Shown in pieces: positions 24,708 through 37,029 of a DNA stretch of 64,000 nt. Below the pieces are notes generated by a model. That model searched no databases. It was not told where the DNA came from and worked only from the letters and a program-made list of their open reading frames with translations. The position numbers and the translations under genes are program-made. This DNA comes from Gymnorhina tibicen (taxonomy: Eukaryota > Chordata > Aves > Passeriformes > Artamidae), in the NCBI GenBank assembly GCA_013399875.1, contig VXAZ01009318.1, forward strand, positions 59,749 to 123,748, given 5' to 3'. How positions within the stretch are numbered: position 1 is the stretch's first letter; each line of letters opens with the position of its first letter.

Positions 24708-26814
24708 AATGAAAACTTTTCTGTTAATATACAGAGAGTCCTAACTTTATCCTATATTGTGCAATGTTTGCATTTTTGCACATGGGAGATTTTAAAAGTC
24801 ACACAGGGATTTTTGTAGTGCGACCGTATGCTAGATAAAGACATTTAAGCTGTCAGTATAAACTGCTTCTGTTTTCATTTTGCATTTAATTTCAATGCCA
24901 GACTCAAGGCATAAATTTTTCATCACCTGCAATGGTATGAATAAAAGATTAAAAAAAGAACTGAGAAGAAATTCTAACACATGCAGTGCATGCAGCACAT
25001 TGTGCAGACACAGTGTGCATAACTACATGTTTAATTTCCATCACTTTTTCCTATGTCAGGAACACTATTATTTAATTCATACATCATGCAGCTAATTTCC
25101 AGGATTTCAGCTCTGTGGAATTCAAATTTATCTAGCTCTGGATAATAATCCATTCAACACTCATGAAATCTGAAGATGATACACATATTGGTAAATTCAC
25201 ATAGTACTTTCTTAACATTAAATAGAATATGTCTCTTGCCATCTAGTGTTGGTAAGTTAAGTACTATTAAAATTTTTCAACAGCACATATTCTTGCCTTA
25301 CTTCTTGAACTAGCAAATGAATAATTCTTCTCCTACGTTCAAAGAAGCAAGAATTACTAAAAATTTCTGAGCTAATTTCAATTTCTCATTAAGGCTCACT
25401 TCATAATTTAAGATGAAGGATGTTAGCAGTCCCAAGAGCAGAAGTCATGATCTCACTCTGACATAATTTTTTATTTAGCACTTAAGAGTGTTTTTAGTAG
25501 CATCTTTGGTTTTACTGTATTAACACTCAGAGGGCCTTGGATGAAATTCTGTTTATCTTTCTCCAGCAGCCTCTGCTGAACAAATAAAAGTGCTGTGGAA
25601 TACACCTTGTTTAGCATTAATGGCAGCCTTTTATTTATCAGAAAATATCTGAGATTCCTAGTTTGACTTTTGCCTAGCAGAAAGCTCTCAGGCACAGTAC
25701 ACATTCAGTCTGGTCAAAAGTAAAAATGTTCCTCACTTTTGCACCATTTCTAATGAGGTACACCATATAATAATCTCTATACACTGAAACTAATTTAAGG
25801 GGGAAAATGATACTGTACAATAATCAATTTTAATATAGCAATGTGTCAAAATGTTTCCTAAAAATAACTTCAAACTGTGGTTTGCAGTGCTTCACCATCA
25901 ATAAAGACTGAAACATCTGAGCAAAGACAATATGGTACTACTCCAGCCCCTGGCCTTTTCAGTCTGGGATGAGCGCTTTAAATTGGACAGATACACTTAA
26001 TGGATGGTGGCTGGATTAATGTGATTTATGGTTGTCAGAACTGGTAGGAGGAAAATACAGCATTTTACTAGTTGCTTCTTTGACTTGTAGCAAAGCTGGT
26101 CCAAGTCACCAGTACTGAAGAACTTTTAGAAGGGTTGTGTGTAAGTTTCATTTCTAATGCTTCTATTAAGAGTTCAAGCAGATAAAAAGAGGTAGAATAT
26201 GAATAATGAACTATTTTCACATCTAATGAAAAGTTGTCCATTTATGGCATACTGCTGGGGGTGTGTGACACCTGCATTTATGACACTCTTTTGTCTTCAT
26301 TCTCTACTTCCTCTAAACAAATAAAATTCAGCATTACAAGCTGCCAAGGCACAAAAACAAAATTATGTATTTATTTTTAATGGAGCAACACCAATGGCAG
26401 CAATGTACTTACTGGCAATTTGCATCTCAGTTCCTGGCATCAGCTCTGCAAGGTGCTAAGTATTTTAGCCTTGATCCAGCACAGATCTTTGCTTTACTTC
26501 ACACTGGATGGGAGACATCTCCTGTGAGGATCTGAACTCTCTTTTAGTCAAATTTAACAAATTATGGTCTTCACCACACAAGCATAGTCTTACCACATGA
26601 AATAGAAAGCGAAGGCCAAACGTGAAAATTTGGTCACTGGGAATAGCCGATTGAATTTGGAGAGTTCCATATATTTAACCTTTTTCTATAGAATTTGTGA
26701 CAATGGTAAGATCCACAGTTACATTACAATCTCATTTTTTAACTGTTTCAAAGTGTATGAGTAACTTGGGTATCTGGGCATGGTAACTGTGAGCTTATAT
26801 CCATCCATCCATTC

Positions 26815-26842
26815 ATATATATATTAGATATATATATATATA
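26815..26842. repeat. (AT)n microsatellite
   Basis: Two runs of AT dinucleotides separated by TTAG. Confidence 0.93.
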
Positions 26843-27604
26843 AAACACAGAAATTTAAAAATGCAAACACAGAAGTGTTGTACTTTAAACACTTAGGAGT
26901 GTAGGATTCAAGGAATTAAAGTTAGAGTGGAAACAAGAATAAGAAAATATCTTGTAAAGAATATCTAAAACTACTTCTACTTGTTTACACCACTGTTTTC
27001 AATCAATAGTGAAAACTGAAGATTAATCAGCAGTTAGAAGGTAACATTTTTTCCTTGCCACATCCTTAGAAAAAACAACTTCAACCGTTTGGACTCTAGG
27101 TTGTTTCCTAAATTCACAGAAAATATGGCAGTTCAGACATGGGATGGAGAACAGAAAGGCTTTGTAAAATATTTAGGAAGAAGGATGTGAGCAGTCAAGC
27201 AAACCAGTCCATTAGACTCAAGGCACTTTCTGCTTGTTATAATTTTTTCCACCAGCCAGGCATTATTTTTCCCGAAAAAAGAAAGTGTGGTGCAATTTTT
27301 ATAGTTGTGCCTATGGATGAAGTCACTACAGGTAGTGCTACACAAGCTGTAAATTTACAAGTTTGTCTTATTCTCTTGTTTGCCTGGGGAGATTATTTTG
27401 ATGTTGCTTATGCTACATTCAGTTCTGAATTTTCTAAATATGAAACAGGGAAAGTGTGGGAAACACAAGAAAAGGTAGAAAGATTCTTAAGGGTGAGAAA
27501 TGAAAGCAAGTTTCAGAAATAAAGCAGAAGAGTTTAGAAATTAGCTTTGGCTATGAAAACTTGAAGAAGATACAATTATACATCAAGCAAGGACACTAAA
27601 ACAA

Positions 27605-27985
27605 TGGTTAGAGTTTCTAGGTTTGGCTGAGATAGCTTTTAGAGTTACAAAAAATATGTTTAACAAGATAGATAAGGTTAAGCTTGATAATGGAATACTG
27701 TGCATTGTTATATAAGGTATAAACAAGCAAGTATTGTGTATAACAGGTGTGTGTGACCTATTGAATATTGGTTAAGGCAGTTGTCTGTAACTTTTAAAAG
27801 TACGCTATTGGCTGAAAAGCTTTTAAGAATGCTCTGTATCCAGGAAATCTCTGGAATGCCTTCAACAACGTGAGCCTGTATCATCTCCTGTGTCTCAACT
27901 CTGTATGTGAGACTGACAAAATAATAAAAAGGCTCCTGGAGTGTCTGTCCTGTCCAGGCTCCCCATCCTGTTTGGACCCGCCGAC
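27605..27985 (+). mobile_element. LTR of an endogenous retrovirus (3' part clear)
   Basis: The plus strand shows an LTR-like order: an inverted CCAAT box (CTATTGGCTG) at 27805-27814, the segment CAACAACGTGAGCCTGTATC, a poly(A) signal AATAAA at 27923-27928, and then a GC-rich U5-like end (GGCTCCCCATCCTG, GGACCCGCCGACAGG). The 5' start near TGGTTAGAG is uncertain. GC content rises abruptly only in the last 100 bases, as in R-U5. No internal retroviral coding sequence is visible on either side, so it is a solo LTR. Family not named. Confidence 0.6.
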
Positions 27986-30900
27986 AGGAAAGTTGGAAAA
28001 TTGTAGCATCGTCTGAGTGCTACTGTGTGAGCGCTCATTTTAGATTCAGATATTACAGATTTATATTCAGTATCAATGATAGTGAATTTCAGTGTGCAAA
28101 TAATTATTTGCATCATTTAATTACAGCATAAGCACTTAATTGTAGAACTCCAAAACATAATAAAAGTACAAAAAGTGCTTTAATGAATTTGAATTGCATC
28201 AGCTGGGTGCTAATTTAAAAAAACCTGGTCAATATCTACCTTAAACACTCTAGGCTAATTGATATGAATTTAGGAGCTACTCTGTGATTTCATTATGAAG
28301 TACAGCCACAGAACTTGATGGTTTCTGTCATTTTGAAATGAACGCTTACAATGTAGTTGTTGTGTTCACATTTCTTTTTATTTTTTATTTATTCTAGACA
28401 CAAGCTCAGGAGACTTCCAAGCTTTGAGTCTAGTAGTAATTTCACCATAACAATTCCATTTCTAAAGTTCCACCTATCTCATTGCTAAATTTTACTTAAA
28501 ACCACTATATAGTGACAGTTCATCATACATTTTAATATATAATTAATTACTAATTTAATTTGATAATATAAATCTAGTTTATTAATGTTCTAAAGTGCAA
28601 CATGAAGTGCTATGAAGTTGATAAAAATAATTTTGCAGTATTCTATTTCTGCTTGCCTACTACAAATCAAAGATTTTCTTCTTTTCATAATACACTGTAA
28701 TATGGTTACAAGTGCATTGAAATTCATCTTGTTAGAATAGTAGTAATATATCCCACCAGGACTACTGTTCCTAGTAGCAATTTAAAATAATTATTGTGAG
28801 ACTTGATGCTAGACATCAGGTTTGCAATAGAATTACAATGAGGGAAGTGTATTAGAGACAAAACATTGCTGGAAGAAAACTTCATAATGGTGCAATTTGG
28901 AACTAAGCCTCAATTTTACAGTAATAGATTCTCTTTATGATTGCACAAAGGAGTAAATGCACTTAGCAAATTTAAATCTATTATTAATCACACTTCGTCG
29001 ATTGCAGTGCAGAAAGGAGAAAAGAAGTTAGGTTTTTAGTTATATTTCTTATATAAAACAAGTTCTGCAATGAAGAGCATTTTACAAAAATCTCCTTGTT
29101 GTAGTTCAGAAACACAGGAAGTCTTCATAACTGCAGAGAGTTAGAGAGGTTCAAAAACCTTCTAAAATAGTTCTGCATGTCTTCTTTTCATGTTAGAAGT
29201 TACTAACACCCTACATCACCAAAACACTTTCACTTCTAGAAACAAAACATCCAACAAGAAAGGTGAAAGAAAGGTGATATTCAGGATTTCTTTCTGTAAT
29301 CACTCTTCTTAAATGGAGGGAGACTAGTACTATTCTTGCTTTAATTATGTCACACTTTTAACAAAACAAAGTATACTCACTAAAGTATCTACAGACTGAT
29401 TCGCATTTTAATGGACCACTGGATGCTTTCAGAAAGATAGTTCAAAGAAAGTAACAGAAAGTAACTCAATATGGATTTTAGAAACTTATCATACAGCACT
29501 GGAAAACATTTATTATGCTATCACTGTGAAAAACTCCAGTTTTTATATTCTAAATTGTAATTTTACATCTAACATTAAAATAACACATAGATTTGGTACC
29601 TCTTTTCTATTAAAAATGAATCACATTTTTAATAAAAAGTGATATATCAATATATTAGACTGTCAGATGAAGAGTTGTTTATACTTTGTGGTTTTGGGGT
29701 TTTTTTTCTATCACTAATCCTTTCAATAAATAGAGGTCTGGCAGAGACAATTCAGATGAAAATAAAACTTCTAATTTCAGCACAAAGTAATGTGATAAAG
29801 ATATCTACCAAAGCACCAGCATATGAAAGCCAATAGTCATTGTAAATGCTTCTTTTAAACAATATTAATTTGACATTTATTTTACGATTAGTAAACAAAC
29901 ACTCAAAAATATATTATGTTTAATAAATTCATATCTCTTCTCTTTGAGAGGGAGGTTAAGTTTACATTCACTTACATTTTACCTTGACCATTTAAACTGT
30001 GTCAAAAATTACTGACAAGCAGAGGATCTTCTGCTCTTTAATGACTTCAGTTCCATGCATGCTCCAGCCATCACCAGACAATAAATGCACACCCACACTG
30101 CAGCTTGCAAAGAACAGAGAATTTCCAAAGCTATTTTTAGATGAGCTAACTTGGATACCAGAAGCACTTTAAGCAGCACAAGCTCATGTGGGCTAATTTA
30201 CTCTGCTTCAGCAAGGAAAATTAGCCTGTGAGGAGCTCCAGACTGTAAGTTCCTGGTACCCAAGGTACCTCATGTATAATATCCCGTTTTATTTCTGCTG
30301 TCTCGCAGTCTGTAGCATAGCCACGGCTGGAGGAAAACAGTCAGTCCCTCTGTGAGACAAACATCTAGAAATGCTTCCATGTCAGTGGCTTCATGAGAAT
30401 GAACATGAATTAACCAATCCTTCTCACATAATTTTCTTGGGGTTGCTGCACATTAGCACATGCTGCACATTAGGTCTGCAGAATAGCACCTCTATAACAT
30501 CACAAACAAAAAGTTCAATTACTCAAACTAGTTTTCTGAAAGAGGAGTTGAAGACAAGCAAGCCTACTCTTTTTCTACTTCCTTCTGAAGAAGACATCAT
30601 TTAAAGGAAAAAGGGGACAGGTGGAACTACCTGATCTGTATGCAACACCTAGAAGAGGTGGTGTAGCATTATTTCCATAATTACTATTCAAGTCTCTGAT
30701 AGTTCATTCTTACCAAAGTGAAAAATAACTTTCATTCTTCTTAAAACATTCAACTATCAGCAAAACGCAGCTCATATACATCCACAGATTTACAAGCAAT
30801 TACACAAAAAGAGAAAAAAAACCCCATAAATTAACAATATCCTTAGATAAACTCATGACTCAAGCCATGAATGCTTTTTTATTGTCCTTATGATATTTCA

Positions 30901-31413
30901 CAGCACAACTCAGTTTAAAACATATTACACAGACAACATTTTTAGAGGATGTTAGAAATTCCAAGTTATCTCTTCATTGCCTTTTTTATGCAAGCATGTC
31001 AATGTCAACTGATCATTTTCTTAACAGAAACAAACACTTCCAATAAGCAACTGTTTAGTATTCCTGAAAAAAAAAACCCAAACAACTGAAAATTTCCTAA
31101 AACCTCACAAATGGCCAGAATGATACACACTGAAACCTCCTGACAGTGAGATAACACGCATTTGACACACTTTTGTTCAAAAAGACTGTTAGTACTGTGT
31201 AAGTCAATAAAAAACCAGTTCCATGCTTCTATTTTCAGGGATTCCAGCAAGAATACTGCTGTAAGTCTATTCATTTCCTTCACCTGGTCCATACCCAGTC
31301 AACAGTTTACAGCACAGGTGCTGATAATGCCTGTGTGTTTATTATAAAGCCATGCCTTTTGGCTACTAAATAGAATTTAAGAATGCCTGCATCTTGCAAT
31401 AGTCTTTACAGCA
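27986..31413. other. unique AT-rich stretch, no gene seen
   Basis: No repeat recognised except tiny tandem duplications (for example AGAAAGTAAC twice near 29450). A good acceptor-like tract ends TCTCGCAG near 30308 but is followed by stops in all frames within a few dozen bases. Confidence 0.5.
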
Positions 31414-31629
31414 TTAAAAAGTCCAGCCCCAAAGCACCCATAATGCAGAGCTGACCACAGCTGGCACATGGTGCTTTAAAGCCAGCCTGCAGTCAAGGAT
31501 TACACCCGTGCTGTGTGTCATACTGACTCTATGAAACATCTCTTTATCAAAGGCATCCAAGAATGGCATTTCTAAAAGATTTTCTTTCCCTTCTCTGAAA
31601 TATTCTGCCTGACAATCAGAGATCACCAA
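31414..31629 (-). pseudogene. degenerate LINE reverse-transcriptase-like frame
   Basis: The 71-codon minus-strand frame contains STGVILDCRLALKHHV followed by PAVVSSALWVL. The pattern G-V-x-x-D-x-x-L-x-x-x-x-H/Q-x, then A-rich residues, is the C-terminal reverse-transcriptase block seen in CR1 and L2 LINEs (LGV-D-L). The nucleotide run TGTGCCAGCTGTGG also resembles the CR1 segment here. The upstream half (FREGKENLLEMPFLDAFDKE) does not match. Most likely a short, old LINE relic. A genuine exon is a less likely alternative because no matching donor is present. Confidence 0.35.
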
Positions 31630-33224
31630 ACTACAATACTTCCTAGAGAAAAAACAAAATCCTGTCAGTTTCTCAGTATCGTTTATAAATTACAAAATGC
31701 TATGCTAAAGACCAAGAAAAAATTATAGTAGCAGTTCTCAAGACTGAGGAAAACAATTCTGATAGCATGCAACTTTTAAAGCTGAAGAGCACAATTTGGA
31801 ATAATACAGCAGAAGAATGCACCCATAACATACACCTGAAAAAATCTATTAAAACAAGAGTACATCCAAGTCTACTGGGGCAACCATATGCTTTCAGGAG
31901 ATGGTTCCAAAATTAAATTTTCTGTCATTTGACCCTATGTAATTTTCAAAACAAGCAAATAAAAATTATTTCTATTTATACAATAGCTACTCCAGGATAG
32001 GAGTAGATGCTCTGACTATATGTTCTAGACTAGTGACACGGCCATCCACAACCTGCAAAAGGAAAAAGTTTAGGTTAAATCTGGTGTAATACTTTATGTA
32101 AACTTAGCATTTGTTGGCTTCACTTGAAATCTCCAGTGCTGGCTGAATGATAGCACAAATTTCTTTTCCATAATAAATAATTTAGGGGGAAGTCTAAATT
32201 ATGTGAAGTAGAGAACCCCACCAAACAATTTCTCCAGCAAATGTCAGAATAATTAAACTCTATATAACTTAGATAAAGTAGTATAATACATGCAGGTTAT
32301 TAATTTCTAATGGGATGGATAGCAATACATTTTTTGTCTCATATTATCATAATTTCCAGTTCTTAATGGGAAAGTCCATCTGGGTTACTTCCAGAAGCAC
32401 CATGAACCAAGGTGTGAGACAAGACAATTAGACTCTTTCACACTGAGTAACATGCATATAGAGGTATATATACACACATGAAAATTACAAGCATCAATAA
32501 CAGGAACTAAAATTAGTTTGACTTTCAGATGAACCAGAGCTTGTTTAAATAATCTTCGTATTTGCAAGCATGCAATGAAGAAAGATAAGAGATTAGTTTT
32601 GTCCCTAAATAACCAAGACTGAATAATAGATACATGAAGAATAACTGTCTACTTTTCAGTATTAGCAGAGAACTCAATTTCTTACAGTTAAAAAATATAT
32701 AGTTTGCAAAATTAGTAATCCCAAATTTTTCAAACCTGGGATACAGTAATAGTTGTAAATGCACATTATTTTACTATCCTGAACAGACGTATGAAAAGAC
32801 ACACAATGATCCCAACTGGCAATCAGTTTAAAACTTTAAAAAGAAAATCAGTGAGTAGTTACCATGAAGCTCAAGACCATAAGATAACTGACAAAAGATC
32901 AGTAAAATTTAAAAACAGCAGATATTGCATGAATGAAACAGCTATAATTTAAAATCAAAAATACACTACATAGGGCTATTGTGCTGTGGGTTTAAATGAA
33001 CCATTCTCTTTATACACAGAGCGATGCTTCCCATAAAGTCAGACTGTCCTTTAATGTTTCCCTTCAATGACATAAAAAAACACACTACAGTGGCTTTTGC
33101 TGAAAGCAGGCTCTTTGCCATGGTGGATCAGGAACCACATCCTTTTGACAGCTGAAAAAATTCATAGAATATTCCCGTTACATGTTCTTGCATCTCTTAA
33201 TCTATATAACTTGTACGTAATATC
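31630..33224. other. unique AT-rich stretch, no gene seen
   Basis: Single-copy AT-rich DNA with no repeat or gene recognised on either strand. Confidence 0.5.
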
Positions 33225-33660
33225 ACTCCCAAATATAGCCACTGTATTCCTCCCACTCTCATCTTCAGTACTGTGATCTGCTTATTCTTCTATAGTATCT
33301 TTCCTACCTCTGCTGCCATGACTGCCTTCTACTACTGAATGCTCTTTTCTGATATCTGTATCTGTACCTGTAACCTCTTGTTTCTTCATGTCTTCCACTT
33401 CTTTCTTTCACAGCTGTACCTCTAATTTAGAACTTTATTATTTTCAGCATGATTCCTCTGTTACTCCTCTGTTATAGCACTGAATTCTGATCACTGCCTC
33501 CAAAAAACCCTTGTCTATTTTCTTTTGTGTCTTCTCTCCACTTGCCCCTTTACTACATCATCCTGAATGTCATCATCTTAGAATTTAGGTTAAAAATCTT
33601 TCTATCTCCTGTAAAAAAATCTGTCTCCATTTTCAAGGGACTGCCCACCTTTATTAGTTC
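33225..33660. other. pyrimidine-rich, strand-asymmetric stretch
   Basis: For about 430 bases the plus strand is dominated by C and T (CCTCCCACTCTCATCTTCAG, TTCTTCATGTCTTCCACTTC and similar) without a simple repeat unit. The minus strand is correspondingly purine-rich and resembles the coding or 3' strand of an old retroelement, but I cannot name one. No open frame spans it. Confidence 0.6.
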
Positions 33661-35189
33661 AGCATCCTCTAACTGATACATGTTATTTCACTGCTTTTTA
33701 TCTAGACTGCAACCGGTTTCTGACACATGTAATCAGTAAAAAAAAATTGCTGTTTTCCATGCCCACAATCAAAAAAAGCAGAAATTTTAGTACACAACTC
33801 AGTGTAAGAGGACTCTTACGGGGCGATATGCCCCACTGACCACTTTTTTGCAGACAGGGATGAACTTTTTTCACTTCAATGGCCCCTTCCAAATTAGTGT
33901 GTTGCTAGTTCTCCTTACCTTCAGGGTAAAGTGTCTTTAATTCTCCACTCTCTCTCAGCTTTGAGTCCAAAAACCTATGCCTCCTTCCACCCAGCTACCT
34001 TATTTTGATCCTAATTCACGTGCTATGAAGATGCATCAGTACATAATAATGGCATCAGTAGTGTGTTAACCCCTTGGCTAATCCCCTTTTTGCCACATGC
34101 AAAAGACGGTCACATTTAAACCCTTTTAATGTGTTTTCAAAAGCATTTAAAAACTCAGTTACTTATATGGCATTTTATGAATTACACTGTAAGTCTATTT
34201 TTGTCTGTAAAATGCCATATTCCTAACTGTTACTCTGTAAATGAGCAGTAAGATAGAAATAGGAACAGCAAATGCAATCAAATTTCAGGTGATTACAAGT
34301 GAGAAGAGGAAAGCAATGTTGTATGGCATAAATAGTCAGAATGCATCTACTTTTACGGATACTGCAGATTGGGAGTTTTGGAGGGTTGCTAAGAATTCAG
34401 TTTAGCTGGGACCAAACACATTTGGTCCTGACTGACCAGCTGTTTTCATGACCAAAATGGGAACAACTTTGTATTGGAATGACGTTCCTGACTGTCTGAC
34501 CAGAACTGTCCCACACTGTGTGATATGCCAAGGGGGAGCAGACAGTGAGGATGCTGGGATACTGGGAGACATGGTTTACCATCTTGTATGTGGATTGGAA
34601 AAATATCATTTTGTGACCTGATGATATGACTAGATTCATAGACCTGATCAGCAATTGATTGATGGAGCAGCCTGTTTAGCGGCCTCTGACAGAAAAACAA
34701 CCTTTGTTTTGGTTTTGAGCAGAACAACAGAATTGATTTGATATGTCAAAAATCCAGTCTGTAACAGCAGCTACAATGCACTGGATTTAAACCTTTTTGG
34801 ACAAATCCACATGACTGTGCCTTCCCTCGAAAAACTGCACCCAACTTCAGCAACACTGTAGCTCTGCTACATATGAAGACAGAAAGCAAACAGGTAAGCC
34901 TCAAGACTACATCAGACCAGTTGGTACAGAACATGTGTACAGATGGATAAATTGCTTATACCATGTCAGAGTCAGCCCACCTGTGGTAAACAGAAATAGT
35001 TTGAGAAAAATTTATTCATGACTGGGCTTGTAAAGGAGATTAGCTCAGTATAGTCTGCTCTGATTTTCAAAATTTCTTTCACAGTCTTTCACCTAAGCCT
35101 TGTAAAGAAACCAAACAATTATGGCAGAAAATAAAGGGTCACAACATAGATAAATCTGGCTAAAGCACAGGAGTCAGTTTGCATGGGGC
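33661..35189. other. unique sequence, small perfect hairpin at 34409
   Basis: No gene. At 34409-34428 GGACCAAA-CACA-TTTGGTCC forms a perfect 8-base stem with a 4-base loop. The surrounding 34.4-34.75 kb is less AT-rich than average and contains overlapping minus-strand frames of 85 and 93 codons without domains. Confidence 0.45.
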
Positions 35190-36065
35190 ATGCCACAGAA
35201 ATTCCACAAGGACCCAAAATTTTAACTTATTCATAGTTGCTGAGAAAAGGGTGAGTCAACCGTGAAATGAGAAAGTTTGCTGATGATACAACAAGTGATA
35301 AAGTCAAGAACTGATACTGCAAACATCAAGAAAGCCCTTATGACTGAACTCCTGGGTATTAGGACAGTAAGTGAAATTCAACAAACATGAAGTTATGTGC
35401 ACAGGAATCTCAATCCTTACTGTAATGGGCTCTGAGTACATTATTACCAGTCATGCATGAAATCTTGAGGCCTTAAATAGGTCTGGGAAAATATATGTTC
35501 AATGAGGACTAGAAATGGGGGAAAAAACCAAAGAAATCCAAACCCAAAGCAAAATAAAACAGTCTTGGGTTTAAGCATTTGTATTAAGCAGGGAAATAGT
35601 AATATACTCAGCAATGGATATAAATTCATGGCTTGCTCACGTGTGGATACCGTACGCATTTCTCATTTCATCCCTCTATCTTATGGGAAAAAAAAGATAT
35701 AGTAGAATAGAACTAGGTACAAAAATAGATGGGATTAGATAAGGCTGGAAAAGAGATGTCAGAGCAGGATATAAAAGAAGTCCACAAAATTTAGAGTAGT
35801 GTGGAATTAGAGAGAAGGAATCCACTTTACATCATCTCTTCCAACTTAAGAGTTGGTGGGCCTCAAGCACAGAGAACAGCATCACATCAAAACAAAAAAA
35901 AATTGCTTCATGCAAAGTGCAGTATAGTTATGCATTGCTAAAGATGCTTAGAGTTTATATGGACTCTAGACAAGTGGACGAGTGGAGAATGGAGAAGTTC
36001 ATGGAAGAGGAATCCTTCATTATCTAGTAAATATATGAATGCTTCCTCTGTTTATAGGAAGCTGT
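35190..36065 (+). mobile_element. old, degenerate CR1-type LINE (RT to 3' part)
   Basis: Plus-strand landmarks of CR1 ORF2 appear in the right order. EIPQG lies at 35198-35212 (the G-PQG box). KFADDT lies at 35273-35290 in the same frame (the catalytic Asp-Asp box), but it is reached in about 25 codons instead of roughly twice that, so a deletion lies between. Further on come AAAAAAGATATAGTAGAATA (KDIVE-like), GATATAAAAGAAGTCCACAAAA (I-EV-KI-like) and, near the end, AGAAGTTCATGGAAGAGGA (KFMEE-like). Several stops interrupt it. The word choice fits older amniote CR1 lineages better than the young avian ones elsewhere in the window. A SINE begins about 20 bases downstream. Confidence 0.72.
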
Positions 36066-36087
36066 GAGCCAAAAGTTGTAGGAAACT

Positions 36088-36226
36088 GAATCAGAGAACA
36101 TTCTGTGTTGGAACGGACCCATGAAGATCATTAAATCCAACTCTTAAATGAATGGCCTGTAGGGGGATCGAACCCACTACCATGGCATTATTAGTACCAA
36201 GCTCTGACCAACCAAGCTAATCTCAG
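36088..36226 (-). mobile_element. tRNA-Ile-derived SINE with CR1-like tail (copy 1)
   Basis: On the minus strand the head reads like tRNA-Ile. The A box TAGCTTGGTTGG is at 36219-36208, and the B box GGTTCGATCCC is at 36174-36164 within an intact T-arm. Next come GGCCATTCATTTAAGAG, then a short tail with TTGGATTTAATGATCTTCAT, GGTCCGTTCCAACAC and ATTCTCTGATTC, which is a CR1 3' end. RNA polymerase III would use the A and B boxes; the tail would recruit CR1 reverse transcriptase. The same architecture is known for the zebra finch SINE TguSINE1. It aligns with the copy at 51 kb. Confidence 0.85.
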
Positions 36227-36970
36227 TGTCTGAGTGAATACCCAGGGATATTTTGATATGTCAACTGGTTTTTGAATGCTTGCTACACCAGAACATTTTT
36301 CATTGTAGTAATCAAAGACGAAGTTGAATAAACAGAGTCAGTTTTTACAAAGTCTGTTCATTCAGTAAACTACAAATGAGATATTCTAGATGCTCAGATT
36401 TCACAGTAGAAATGTGTCACTTAAGTTCATTATGCAATATTAAGGATGGCATCTACAAACATCTTTATTTTAATACATGGAGAGTTATTAGTAGTACCAT
36501 CTACTGTGTCTACTTGAGTCATCTAATTTAGATTGGGTCAGAATACTTAGTGCTACCTACATAAAGGAGCAGCAGTGTTTCCAGATAGATCTAAATTAAA
36601 TGCATAAAGAAAAAAATCCATAAAAATTCCCTCCAGTGTTACTTCTACTTTACCTAGTATTTGCCCAATATTATTGCTTTCCACATATATACCTACTCAA
36701 TTATTAATAAAAAAAAATTAGGATGAAGTATTGGCATTTTTAATGCCTTCTGTTGACATTTCCATGACAGATCTATCTCAAGGCTAAATGGATTCTGACA
36801 ATGGCACTTTATGAGAGAAATAAACTGCCCTTTTGTAATTCTTTCTTTCCCAGTGTATTTTTTCATAAGCTTACCTAAAACATCAGCTTAAACAAAATCT
36901 TTACCTAAAAATGCAAATGAAACTCCACCTCTTACATAGTTTTTTTCTTTTTCAATAACTTCACAAATAG

Positions 36971-37029
36971 AAGAGTCTGCACCCTTCAGGTTGTTCTGAG
37001 ACGTAACAATGGCATCATCTACATGGCAG
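36971..37029 (+). other. possible 59-base exon, unproven
   Basis: A pyrimidine tract (TTTTTTTCTTTTTC) ends in ACAAATAG at 36970, and a donor GCAG|GTATCA follows at 37030. Only one frame is open between them; it reads RVCTLQVVLRRNNGIIYMA. The pattern Q-x-x-L-x-x-x-N-G-I-I-Y is reminiscent of beta-sandwich edges in plexin-domain or nidogen-type extracellular proteins, but I cannot assign it. Chance pseudo-exons of this size are common. Confidence 0.15.

Larger units (their letters stand above)
23268..27604. other. unique AT-rich stretch, no gene seen
   Basis: Contains only simple repeats. The 127-codon plus-strand frame at 27139-27522 is among the longest N-free frames here, but it has no recognised domain. 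About two frames of that length are expected by chance in a window this AT-rich. Confidence 0.5.

Noticed and set aside
27139..27522. 127-codon plus-strand frame
   Set aside because: No recognised domain, no start context or splice support, and about two such frames are expected by chance in AT-rich DNA of this length. It lies before an LTR but does not resemble retroviral proteins.
36164..36219. Functional tRNA-Ile gene on the minus strand
   Set aside because: The head is tRNA-like but is fused to a CR1-like tail and has a second, similarly fused copy at 51 kb, so it is a SINE rather than a tRNA gene.
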